Positions 45,309 through 53,660 of a DNA stretch of 64,000 nucleotides are shown here, piece by piece. The DNA comes from Thermohalobaculum sp050043005. Lineage in GTDB: Bacteria > Pseudomonadota > Alphaproteobacteria > Rhodobacterales > Rhodobacteraceae. The notes beneath the pieces were generated by a model. It saw nothing but the letters and a program-made list of their open reading frames with translations. It was not told where the DNA came from and did not search any database. Within the stretch, counting starts at the first letter, position 1. Each line of letters opens with the position of its first letter. The position numbers were made by a program, and so were the translations under genes. The stretch is taken from positions 38,273 to 102,272 of the forward strand of contig JBHJIZ010000026.1 in assembly GCA_050043005.1 (NCBI GenBank), in the 5' to 3' direction.

Positions 45309-46627
45309 TCCTGAAAGGCTCACAACGCGGTGGGGCCATGCAATTGGCTCGACATCTGCTGAACGCTGAAGAGAATGAGCATGTCGAGGTCTATGAGCTA
45401 CGCGGCTTTGCCGCTACGCGATCATTGGGAAACGCTCTACAGGAAGTCGTTGCGATCTCCAAAGGCACCCAATGCCGCCAGATGCTGTTCTCTTTGAGCC
45501 TCAGCCCCCCGATTGGGGAAAGCGTGCCAATTTCCGACTTTGAAGCCGCAATCGAGACGGTTGAGACCAAACTCGGTTTGCAGGATCAGGCCCGGGCCAT
45601 TGTCTTCCACGAGAAGGAAGGACGCCGACATGCCCATGTCGTATGGTCCCGGATCGATGTCGATGCGATGAGGGCAATCAACCTGCCGCACTTCAAACTG
45701 AAACTGAAAGACATCTCCAAATCGTTGTACCTGGAACATGGTTGGCAGCTGCCGGATGGCTTCCGGGACAAATCCGCCCGAGATCCAATGACCTTCTCCC
45801 GAGAGGAATGGCAACAAGCCAAACGGGCAAAGCAGAACCCAAAGGAACTGAAAGCTCTATTCCAGGAGTGCTGGGCACAATCGGACAACCGGGCCTCGTT
45901 CCAAAAAGCCCTGGAGGAGAAGGGCTTCTATCTCGCCCAGGGTCGGCGCGGGTTTGTGGCTCTAGACTACAAGGGCGAGGTCTATGCCATCTCCAGATGG
46001 ACTGGTCAGAAAGCCAAAGATGTCAAAGCCAAACTCGGTGATCCAAGCTCCCTCCCATCGGTAGAGGAAACCAAAGCAACGATCTCCGAGCGGATGACAG
46101 GGCTGATCAATCGATACATCCGGGATGCGGAGACGGCGCTGCAATCCAAAGAAGCTGCCATCACAACCCGCAAAGCCCAGATGAAGGAACGGCATTGTGC
46201 CGCTCGTCAGACCCTCATTGAAAACCAGGCGGAACGCTGGGCTGACGAGACAGTGGCCCGTGCTGGCAAACTCAGAGGCGGCATTGCAGGTCTCTGGGAC
46301 TGGATGACGGGCAAGTCCAAGAAGATTGCCAAAGAGAATGAAGCAGAAGCATATCAGGCTGTCAGACGCGATGATCAGGAACGGGAAGAGCAACGTCAGC
46401 AACAACTTGAAGAGCGCCGTGCTCTGCAGAGCGAGCTATCCGATCTGCAAGACCGACATGCCGATGAGGTCGCCGCGCTCCGGGCCGATATCGCCATATA
46501 TCTCGATCTCGGAGGGCATGATGGTCATCATGATCTTCGGGCCGATGATCGGGCTCATCAGCATCAACCCAATGACCGTGGTCATGATCATCGCGATTTG
46601 GATCACGGTGATGGATATGATCTTTAG
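45305..46627 (+). CDS. Relaxase/mobilization nuclease (MobA/VirD2-like)
   Basis: A 440-residue relaxase. The metal-binding triad is HEKEGRRHAHVVWSRID (H102, H109, H111), and an N-terminal GSQRGGAMQLARHLLN and Y30 (candidate nucleophile) match the same group. Residues after about 270 are charged and helical. The last ~40 residues are an unusual His/Asp-rich tail caused by overlap with a hydrophobic frame at 46518-46748. It nicks oriT for conjugal transfer. It starts at GTG overlapping mobC. Confidence 0.88.
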   Translation: MILKGSQRGGAMQLARHLLNAEENEHVEVYELRGFAATRSLGNALQEVVAISKGTQCRQMLFSLSLSPPIGESVPISDFEAAIETVETKLGLQDQARAIVFHEKEGRRHAHVVWSRIDVDAMRAINLPHFKLKLKDISKSLYLEHGWQLPDGFRDKSARDPMTFSREEWQQAKRAKQNPKELKALFQECWAQSDNRASFQKALEEKGFYLAQGRRGFVALDYKGEVYAISRWTGQKAKDVKAKLGDPSSLPSVEETKATISERMTGLINRYIRDAETALQSKEAAITTRKAQMKERHCAARQTLIENQAERWADETVARAGKLRGGIAGLWDWMTGKSKKIAKENEAEAYQAVRRDDQEREEQRQQQLEERRALQSELSDLQDRHADEVAALRADIAIYLDLGGHDGHHDLRADDRAHQHQPNDRGHDHRDLDHGDGYDL

Positions 46628-46748
46628 CTCAGAGGATTCTCTCGTACTTGAGCAATTGCGAAATCCGGTTAGTTTGGCATTGGAGAACAATCTTGCGACG
46701 GGTCGGTCCTCGACTTGTTTAACGGACAACCTAAAAATTGTTTGGTGA
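46518..46748 (+). CDS. Small membrane protein overlapping the relaxase end
   Basis: A 76-residue protein in a different frame, starting ATGATG with GGAGGG immediately upstream. Its first 36 residues (MVIMIFGPMIGLISINP..VMIIAIWITVMDMIF) are strongly hydrophobic, one or two membrane helices, followed by a soluble tail. In the relaxase frame the same bases read as His/Asp codons, so selection on this small protein probably explains that tail. It ends six bases before the next gene. Confidence 0.55.
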   Translation: MMVIMIFGPMIGLISINPMTVVMIIAIWITVMDMIFSSEDSLVLEQLRNPVSLALENNLATGRSSTCLTDNLKIVW

Positions 46749-46753
46749 CCATT

Positions 46754-47263
46754 ATGAGAGACGCATCCGGCATCGAGATCGAAAGTTTCAAGATTTCAGA
46801 CTTTAAGCGACTTACTCTGGGAAGTTGGCTTATCGTACTTTCTGTTCTAACGGGGTCCGCCACTATTGGAGCATTCATTTCTTCATATTTCTCTGATGAA
46901 GACAATGTGGTTAAAGAGAAAATTATCATTATCGAGAGGCTCCAAAAAGAAAAATCAGCTTTAGAGACGCAGATTGAGACTCAGAGGGAAGAATTTGTGA
47001 CGGCATTCGCCTCAATAGAGAATGAAGCCTATGGTTTCTACAGAGGTGGAGACTCTGATAGTTGGGGTGAGATGGAAAAACAAAGAATTCCTTCTAATTT
47101 TGATCGAACGAGGTTTGCTGCCGATTTCTGTTTTGGTAAAGCGCGCGGTAGAAAAGTTGTAGCATCCGAAGTTATGCCTCTGGTCAACAACATTAGGGTT
47201 TCCGGGTGGGAGAGCCGCCCGGATGTTTGGAGCGTAGCATGTACTTTTCAGGCCGATTCATAA
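46754..47263 (+). CDS. Hypothetical membrane protein with coiled coil
   Basis: A 169-residue protein with one transmembrane helix (about residues 26-48, LGSWLIVLSVLTGSATIGAF), then a predicted coiled coil (about 62-90, KEKIIIIERLQKEKSALE) and a C-terminal soluble part. Markedly low GC relative to the relaxase, suggesting independent acquisition. ATG at 46754 chosen (six bases after the small membrane-protein gene). Function unknown; may be an accessory of the mobile element. Confidence 0.55.
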   Translation: MRDASGIEIESFKISDFKRLTLGSWLIVLSVLTGSATIGAFISSYFSDEDNVVKEKIIIIERLQKEKSALETQIETQREEFVTAFASIENEAYGFYRGGDSDSWGEMEKQRIPSNFDRTRFAADFCFGKARGRKVVASEVMPLVNNIRVSGWESRPDVWSVACTFQADS

Positions 47264-47725
47264 CACAGCAGCGTATCTTAGATTGATGCTGGAGCAGTTT
47301 GAAATTTCTCAGCTGCATAGAGAGATTTCCTTGTTCCCTGGAGCCGCCGTCGCTGATGCCGATCAGGAGCGGATGAGGTTCTGCGTCAAGGGTGCGCAGC
47401 ACCTTCTTCGAAGGTTCCCTTGATGCAGGTTCTTATCTGTTCCAGGCATCACCTCAGCGATGGCAGTGATCAGGGAAATGCTCCCAGATTGTTCCCTGGT
47501 GAGTCAGAAGCGAAACTCCTGCATAGCCATTAGCACGATCATCTTCTTCGTCTTCATCATCAGCACATCGACATCTTCGGCAATGCTCGGATGATCAATG
47601 CCGATCCTCGGTTCAAGTTCACTCAGCCGCCACCCGTCCGGACCTTTCTTCCAATAGCATGGGTGTGGGAGCCGGAAAGGCTCCAAACGGCTTGGGGCCT
47701 CCTGAACATCCAACAGGAGGATCAC
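47264..47725. other. Gap before a short conserved gene
   Basis: About 460 bases. No gene I can support. ACCTTC and GAAGGT form a small hairpin near 47410. A minus-strand open frame (47504-47788) is antisense to the next gene and is not supported. The region may be a degraded remnant of other cargo. Confidence 0.35.
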
Positions 47726-47905
47726 ATGAGACTGATCACACAATTCGAGCTGGCAAAGCTCTCCATCCCTGAACTGCATCTGCTGCACCGCAGGAGTTTC
47801 GATGCGCTCATTCAGAGCAATCCCGGCACCGCCATCCGGCGCAATGCCATTGCTAGCCTTGAGAACATCGAGCGTGAGCTGCTGCTCCGCATGCCAACGC
47901 TGTAA
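47726..47905 (+). CDS. Small conserved mobile-element protein
   Basis: A 59-residue protein starting MRLITQFELAKLSIPELHLL and ending with ENIERELLLR. I recall similar short proteins (MRLITQFE..., RRNAIASLENI) beside relaxase genes in alphaproteobacterial mobile elements; this is memory, not a search. CAGGAGG before the ATG at 47726 is strong. Function unknown. A hairpin with two wobble pairs (47911-47940) follows and may terminate transcription. Confidence 0.6.
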   Translation: MRLITQFELAKLSIPELHLLHRRSFDALIQSNPGTAIRRNAIASLENIERELLLRMPTL

Positions 47906-47961
47906 CCAACAGGCGGTAGGTCAGTTATGGCCTGCCGCTTCACTCTGAAAAGCGGTCACAG

Positions 47962-48060
47962 AAGTGGCCAAATGCACGGCCATAATTAGCTTTCAAATGG
48001 ACCTTACTATATGTTATAATTAGAAAAAAAGGAGTTTAGAAGTGGCCGTTTAAGTGGCCA
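47962..48060 (+). promoter_or_regulatory. Promoter with three AAGTGGCC repeats before fic
   Basis: TATAAT at 48015-48020 with TTCAAA at 47992-47997 (17-base spacing) makes a near-consensus promoter. AAGTGGCC occurs three times: 47962, 48040 and 48052, once upstream and twice between the -10 and the start codon, an arrangement expected for autorepression. Confidence 0.5.
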
Positions 48061-48073
48061 GAAGGCAGGACAA

Positions 48074-49273
48074 ATGAGCGTTACAGATGATGGAGAAGCA
48101 ATAGGAATTTTTGAGCCTCTGATGGTATCAGAAGGCTCTCCTTTGCGTCCAACTCTCAATGATCTCGCTCTAGAACTAGCGGAGAAATCCGCTGCCTTTC
48201 GAAGCAGCTTACCGGAGTCGATTGCTTCCGCCCTAGCTGACCTCGTGCGATCTATGAATTGCTACTATTCAAACCTGATCGAGGGGCACGATACTCACCC
48301 CGTGGACATTGAGCGTGCACTTGCTGGCGATTACAGCGCCGATCCCCACAAAAGGAACCTGCAGGAGGAGGCAAAAGCTCACATCACAGTCCAAAGATGG
48401 ATTGACGAAAATGGCCTTGCATCTGCTCCGACCGCACCCGAGGCAATCATTGAAGTGCACAGGCGTTTCTGTGAGCTGCTTCCGCAGGAATTGCTTGTGA
48501 TCGAAGACCCTAAGACAGCAAAGAGGGTCCCAGTCGTCCCTGGAGAACTGCGGACAGGCTATGTCCAAGTTGGACACCATATAGCCATCAGCCCAGGTGC
48601 CGTGCCGCGGTTTCTTGAGCGGATGCACAAAGCATACGAGCGTTTGGGCCGGATTGAGGCGATCCTGGCCTCAGCATGCGCACACCATCGCCTGCTTTGG
48701 ATTCACCCCTTTAGCGATGGAAATGGCCGGGTCACCCGGCTGATGTCCTACGCTATGCTCCGCAGCACCTTGGATACACGCGGGCTATGGTCAGTAGCGC
48801 GTGGTCTGGCACGGCAGGAACAAACATACAAATCCCATTTGGAAGCCTGCGACGGCCCTAGGCGTGGCGATCTCGACGGACGCGGAACTTTGAGTGAAGC
48901 AGCACTCGCCTCCTTTACCGAGTTCTTCCTGAAGACGTGCATCGATCAGGTCGAGTTTATGGCGGGCCTCATGCAAGCGGATCGCTTGCGGGATCGAGTT
49001 ATGATCTGGGCAGAGGAAGAGATCCGGGCTGGTGAGCTGCCACTCAAGTCGGACAAAGTGCTGCAAGCGGTGCTGTTTCGCGGCTCATTGGAGCGCGGGG
49101 AAGTGGATGAGATGCTGGGCCTGAGCCCAAGAACAGCACGGCGGATTACCTCTGCCCTATTGAAGGCCGGAGCCCTTACATCAGAGAGCGCTCGCGCACC
49201 CCTTCACCTCGCCTTCCCTGCGAAGTACGCTCACCGTTGGATGCCAGGATTGTTTCCAGAAGAGCGACTATGA
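48074..49273 (+). CDS. Fic-domain protein with an N-terminal inhibitory helix
   Basis: A 399-residue Fic protein. The active-site motif is HPFSDGNGRV (211-220). The inhibitory helix motif S66-x-x-x-E70-G71 (SNLIEG) lies N-terminal to it, so the protein should be self-inhibited (class II). The C-terminal ~100 residues contain a winged helix (LGLSPRTARRITSALL), a DNA-binding domain that could repress its own promoter. Fic enzymes AMPylate proteins. AAGGCAGGA precedes the ATG. Confidence 0.88.
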   Translation: MSVTDDGEAIGIFEPLMVSEGSPLRPTLNDLALELAEKSAAFRSSLPESIASALADLVRSMNCYYSNLIEGHDTHPVDIERALAGDYSADPHKRNLQEEAKAHITVQRWIDENGLASAPTAPEAIIEVHRRFCELLPQELLVIEDPKTAKRVPVVPGELRTGYVQVGHHIAISPGAVPRFLERMHKAYERLGRIEAILASACAHHRLLWIHPFSDGNGRVTRLMSYAMLRSTLDTRGLWSVARGLARQEQTYKSHLEACDGPRRGDLDGRGTLSEAALASFTEFFLKTCIDQVEFMAGLMQADRLRDRVMIWAEEEIRAGELPLKSDKVLQAVLFRGSLERGEVDEMLGLSPRTARRITSALLKAGALTSESARAPLHLAFPAKYAHRWMPGLFPEERL

Positions 49274-49600
49274 ATATCAATCAGTAGTGCATTGCCCCGA
49301 CTCACACCTACGAAGCCGAACGAGCCCAATGCTGAAGGCTGAAAAATTTTTCATGATTTGCCGTAAGTTGCAGCCGCAGGCTCAGTACCCCGAACAGAAA
49401 AAATAGAGAGATGAGACTGCCCGCCTTGGCTGGTTTAAGGTCACGCGCAAGGGATGAAAGCCAAAGGTCCGAGACTGCAAGCTCGGTTCACGACAGCCCG
49501 GCTCGAGAGGTTGCGCTAGAAAGCTCTAACGCCTTTAGTGATTACCACAATATCTTGTGACAAGCGTGCAATCGTTCACAAAATGTTCTATTATCACACC
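49274..49600. other. Upstream region of the short Argonaute operon
   Basis: About 330 bases, no gene. It should carry the promoter of the defence operon. TATTAT at 49589 could be a -10 element and would give an almost leaderless transcript; no good -35 is seen and no Shine-Dalgarno precedes 49601. Confidence 0.35.
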
Positions 49601-50935
49601 ATGGTCAAAAGAATCACGAACAACCAGTTGTTGGGCGAACGCGGAGAGTCTGCGGTGCGCACGCGTTTCTTGAGCATGGGCTATCAGTTCGATGGCCGAT
49701 CAAGACTTGAAGCAGGCATTGATGGCATCGCTGAAGTGATGATCGACGGTGAGCCTCTGGCACGGATGATCGCTGTTCAGATCAAGACGACCGAAGAAGG
49801 ACAATATTCTTCGGAAAGCGAGTCTGGCTTTACGTACCTGCTTAAGCCAGATGACCTGAAATACTGGCGTACGTCAAATATCCCCGTCATTCTCGTACTT
49901 TATCGAATTTCAGATGAGAGCTACTACTGGAAGGATGTCTCACTCGGTTTTGGTGAAGATGCTCGAAAGCTACAGTTCAACAAAGCGACTGATGTCCTTG
50001 ATCGAAGCACCGTTGATCGACTTGCCGCACTAACAGTTCCTAAACAAGGCGCTGGATACTACGTTCCACCGTTAGGTGGAGGTGAAGATGCTTTGGTGAA
50101 TATGCTCCCCATCGAATTACCTGATGAAATTTTCGTGGCATCCACCTCGTTTGATGGCAAGAAGGCAACTTCGATCCTTCTGGAGTCCAGCGACACGCCT
50201 CGATTTGATTGGGCTATAAAAGGAAGAATCTTCTGGTCTTTCCACAATCCACGAGACGAGGTCACGCAGGATATTGTTGATCTCGATCAAGTCGAAGCCA
50301 TTGATACAGCGTCGATAGCTTTTCATGAAGACATTCACGAACAATACAACTTCGCGTTTCTTCTTCGCAACACCCTGCAGCACCAGTTTCGAAATGAACT
50401 TCGCTGGGAAAAGAATAAGAAGCTATTTCACTTCTCGGCGCGGGACAAGAACACGCCTCGTGAGTTCAATTATGAATCAGCAAAGAAGAAGGCTAAAACA
50501 ACAGTCGTCAATGTGGCTTACCAAAAAGCTAACCCAGAGCGCGTTGCCTTCGTCCGTCACCATGCCTTTATTCCCAGGTTTGAGTGTTTTGGCAACGAAT
50601 GGAATTTGATCATCACGCCCACCTATCACTTTACGACAAACGGTTTCATACCTCACTCGTATCCTGATGCTTTGCTGTCTGGGAAAAAGCGACTGGATAA
50701 CAATGCGTCACTGCGCGGCCAGCTCATCATGTGGCATCGACTTCTCTCGCGAGGATCAAACACAGTGAAGAGTCTATTCGATGACGAAACAGCCGAAGCG
50801 CCAGTGTTAGGCTTCGGCGCGCCGCCTGTTCTCAGATTGCCCACGACTGTGCCCGAGGATGTGTGGGGCAAGCCCAAGAAGGCCAGTGAGCAAGACGACT
50901 CTCACCAATCGGAGCTTTGGCAAGATGCAGTTTGA
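49601..50935 (+). CDS. DREN (DUF4365)-APAZ effector nuclease of a short Argonaute system
   Basis: A 444-residue protein. The N-terminal DUF4365 (DREN) nuclease has a PD-(D/E)xK-type core: E15 (GERGE), D41 (GIDG), Q60-x-K62 (QIKTT). The C-terminal half is an APAZ domain that binds the Argonaute partner; HHAFIPRFECFGNEWNLIITP (319 onward, strand-rich) is typical of it. In SPARDA systems this protein complexes with a short Argonaute and, when guide-bound target DNA is sensed, degrades DNA and RNA nonspecifically, killing the infected or plasmid-invaded cell. The stop overlaps the Argonaute start by 11 bases. The start is uncertain: ATG 49601 fits the domain, but 49583 (ATG) and 49538 (GTG) are in frame. 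Confidence 0.88.
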   Translation: MVKRITNNQLLGERGESAVRTRFLSMGYQFDGRSRLEAGIDGIAEVMIDGEPLARMIAVQIKTTEEGQYSSESESGFTYLLKPDDLKYWRTSNIPVILVLYRISDESYYWKDVSLGFGEDARKLQFNKATDVLDRSTVDRLAALTVPKQGAGYYVPPLGGGEDALVNMLPIELPDEIFVASTSFDGKKATSILLESSDTPRFDWAIKGRIFWSFHNPRDEVTQDIVDLDQVEAIDTASIAFHEDIHEQYNFAFLLRNTLQHQFRNELRWEKNKKLFHFSARDKNTPREFNYESAKKKAKTTVVNVAYQKANPERVAFVRHHAFIPRFECFGNEWNLIITPTYHFTTNGFIPHSYPDALLSGKKRLDNNASLRGQLIMWHRLLSRGSNTVKSLFDDETAEAPVLGFGAPPVLRLPTTVPEDVWGKPKKASEQDDSHQSELWQDAV

Positions 50936-52382
50936 GAGCAAAATTCTAGACGAACCACTGCTTGAGTTCGGCGACAAATACAACCATCCCGACCCAAGGC
51001 TCGGATTGGTCGGAGCTGGCCCGTTACAAACCCATCTTGGCGAAGTTATCAATGTCGCGGTCGTCGGCAGTGCCGAAACAATTGAGCAAGCTCAGGTCTT
51101 TTTGGAACGTGCTGAGAGTGGTTTTGAAAGTCAGTCGGAAGGTCTTCCGAACTTGAACCCAGACTTCCCAGGTCTGAAGAATCGCAACCCGTTCCGTTGT
51201 AATTTTTCTGTTGTTCCTGAGGCTACATCGGCCCTTTCGAAGTCCGAGATCGACAGAATCGTGAAGGAGAAGGACGATAGCAAAGCGGTGACGATGGCCG
51301 TCGATGCGATCTGTCGTAATCTCCAGTCTCTCGATGATGGTGGAAGTCGCCCTGAAGTGGCGATTGTTGCTCTGCCCGTTAATCTGATCGAGCGCGTCTG
51401 GGTTGCGCACGCAAGCGGTAAAGGAACAACCGAGAAAGAAGACAGCGGCGGTTCTGACGCACCGAATTTCAGAGGGCTGTTGAAGGCGCGCACAATGAAC
51501 ATGAGCTTCCCGATCCAGATCGTCTGGGAAGATGTGATCAATGACAGCGCGAAGATCCCAAGAAAGATAAAAGAAAGCAGTGATCGAAAGATTCAGGATC
51601 GTGCAGGCCGCACTTGGAACTTGTTGACAACGCTTTACTACAAGGGAAGCGGTCGCGTGCCTTGGCGACGTATGCCGCGCGAAGGCGAGTACAAGGCGTG
51701 CTACATCGGCATTAGCTTCTATAGAGATGTCAGTGGCCAACAACTATGGACCAGCTCGGCACAAATGTTCGATGAGCGCGGACGCGGTTTCATTCTAAAA
51801 GGCCGAAGAGCTCAAACTGAAACCCGTGGTCGCCATCCGTACATGGCCAAGCAGGATGCTTTCGATCTCATTCGCAATGTGCTCGGCGCTTATCGCGATC
51901 ATCACAAACACTACCCGGCCCGCGTCATTGTCATGAAGACCTCGCGCTTCCGAGACGAAGAATCAGAGGGTATCATTGAGGCCTTGGAAGAGTGTCAGGC
52001 TGAGCTTCGCGATCTGGTCTGGGTCCAGGAATCCTATGATGTGCGCGTCCTGAGGGACGGCGACTATCCAGTGCTGCGCGGCACCTTTGTCGATCTAAAC
52101 GGCAAGGGCTTACTCTACACGAACGGAAGCATTCCATACTACGGAACCTACCCAGGGGTTTATGTGCCCAATCCTTTGTTGCTCTGTCCCCACGAGTGCA
52201 GCGACAGTACAATTGCCCAGATTGCGGAGGAAGTGTTCTCGCTGACCAAGATAAACTGGAATTCGACTCAGATGAATCAAAGGCTGCCGATTCCGATCAG
52301 AGCCTCGAGGAAAGTCGGCGAAGTTCTGAAATACGTCACGAGCGATCAGTCGATCAGCACGGATTACAGAAGATACATTTAG
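50925..52382 (+). CDS. Short prokaryotic Argonaute (MID-PIWI), catalytically inactive
   Basis: A 485-residue short Argonaute with only MID and PIWI domains. PIWI strand CYIGISFYRD has Ser in place of the first catalytic Asp (S264, GIS), and later FVDLNGKG and NWNSTQMNQ...PIPIRASRKVG (443 onward) is the characteristic C-terminal PIWI end. The MID domain (about 140-255) should hold the guide 5' end. The PAZ function is supplied by the APAZ half of the neighbour. GGAGCTTTGG precedes the ATG. Convergent with a HEPN-like gene 27 bases away. Confidence 0.9.
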   Translation: MQFESKILDEPLLEFGDKYNHPDPRLGLVGAGPLQTHLGEVINVAVVGSAETIEQAQVFLERAESGFESQSEGLPNLNPDFPGLKNRNPFRCNFSVVPEATSALSKSEIDRIVKEKDDSKAVTMAVDAICRNLQSLDDGGSRPEVAIVALPVNLIERVWVAHASGKGTTEKEDSGGSDAPNFRGLLKARTMNMSFPIQIVWEDVINDSAKIPRKIKESSDRKIQDRAGRTWNLLTTLYYKGSGRVPWRRMPREGEYKACYIGISFYRDVSGQQLWTSSAQMFDERGRGFILKGRRAQTETRGRHPYMAKQDAFDLIRNVLGAYRDHHKHYPARVIVMKTSRFRDEESEGIIEALEECQAELRDLVWVQESYDVRVLRDGDYPVLRGTFVDLNGKGLLYTNGSIPYYGTYPGVYVPNPLLLCPHECSDSTIAQIAEEVFSLTKINWNSTQMNQRLPIPIRASRKVGEVLKYVTSDQSISTDYRRYI

Positions 52383-52409
52383 CGCAGCACTCGCATTTTG
52401 GTCGTACCA

Positions 52410-53660
52410 TCACTTAATTAAAAGCGGATAGTACAAGATCGCTTTGATCAGGTGGTGCATCCTGTGCATCTCACGATAAGCTAAAAGTATTCTTCGCATG
52501 AACGCGATGAACTGCATGTTTTCAGGTCGCTCTTCCTCCATACCTTCGCGTCTTGGATAATAGGTCACCACCTGAGTGATATCGTCATAATCGGTCTTAT
52601 AGTGAGCAATTGAGTTTCGAAGTTGATTGTCAGTGGCCGCGTCTTCCAGTTCGAACCAGCTATCGTCGATGAAGTCCATCTTCCTGCCGAACGGCACGTC
52701 GGCGAAATCGTTCAGGTTTGCAGGCGTAAAGTCTCGGCCATTGGTGGTCATGCCAATCTCCGGCAAGAAGGCATTGTGATCGCCTCGTTTCATGAGATTG
52801 TTCACGCCTGCGATCAAAACCAGTTGCCGAGAGATGATCTCGGTTATGTCCTTGTACAGGTCTTTGTACATCTCGAAATCATGCGTCGAGACGCGAACCG
52901 GAAGCAGCATGTCCGCAAAATCGCAGTCGAAATCCAAGAACAGCACGGGCCTGAGAGGAAGCTCAGCCGCAAGGATGCGGGGGTAGATTTCTAAACAGTC
53001 GTGCTGTAGCGCCTTGACGAAACCCACGTTATGCACTTCCGCGATGAAGGCATCGATTGCGGGTCTTTGATCTTTCGCTAAAGCAAAGATGATCTCCAAG
53101 TATTGATCTACCGTTTGGCTATCTTGCCCTGGCAAAGCAAATGGAGCCATTGCCCGCGCGATCACACTATAGAGCGTAGCGTTTAAATCCTGTAGTAGAT
53201 CTGATTTCGTCGTAACGCCGAACTTCTTGTCTGCGCAATTGATGAACGGTTTAACCTTGTCCTTGCGGTAGAATTTCAAGCAGTTCCCGAAGAAGCGAAC
53301 ATCATCGACGCCAGCATTGAGCATGTTCAGCCGCAAATTGTGCAGTTGATACTCTTCAGGGCTTACCTGCCTAATCGCCCGCATGAAGGGTGTGTTGCCT
53401 ATTTCATATTCGCCCATATAGACGGGAAAATCTAAGTGCAGATCAACAAATGGGTTGGAGTTATCGAACGGCTGCTTGCTGTCGATCCTATGCGCACCGC
53501 TGAAGTGCATGCCACCGCCGTATTCCATGTCGATGTCTATCGGCGCGGAGCATTCTGGGCAGGCAAAGCGGAGCGGTTGCTTGTCACGGTTCGACATCCC
53601 CACGCGGCAGTCGATGACTAAGTCACAGGAGGCGCACTGTAAGGTGATGTTGAAGTTCAT
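52410..53660 (-). CDS. Zinc-ribbon protein with HEPN-like RxxxxH motif, candidate defence gene
   Basis: A 416-residue protein. The N-terminus has a zinc ribbon (C9, C12, C34, C37). A large middle region is of unknown fold, and near the C-terminus lies R348-N-S-I-A-H353 followed by YKTDYDD, which resembles the Rx4-6H active-site motif of HEPN ribonucleases. HEPN proteins are common in toxin-antitoxin and abortive-infection systems. It converges on the Argonaute gene. No partner gene is next to it. The HEPN reading is tentative. Confidence 0.5.
   Translation of the reverse strand: MNFNITLQCASCDLVIDCRVGMSNRDKQPLRFACPECSAPIDIDMEYGGGMHFSGAHRIDSKQPFDNSNPFVDLHLDFPVYMGEYEIGNTPFMRAIRQVSPEEYQLHNLRLNMLNAGVDDVRFFGNCLKFYRKDKVKPFINCADKKFGVTTKSDLLQDLNATLYSVIARAMAPFALPGQDSQTVDQYLEIIFALAKDQRPAIDAFIAEVHNVGFVKALQHDCLEIYPRILAAELPLRPVLFLDFDCDFADMLLPVRVSTHDFEMYKDLYKDITEIISRQLVLIAGVNNLMKRGDHNAFLPEIGMTTNGRDFTPANLNDFADVPFGRKMDFIDDSWFELEDAATDNQLRNSIAHYKTDYDDITQVVTYYPRREGMEEERPENMQFIAFMRRILLAYREMHRMHHLIKAILYYPLLIK

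Noticed and set aside
47504..47788. Minus-strand open frame of 94 codons
   Set aside because: It is antisense to the small gene at 47726, which has a strong ribosome site; its own start lacks one and the sequence is not recognisable.
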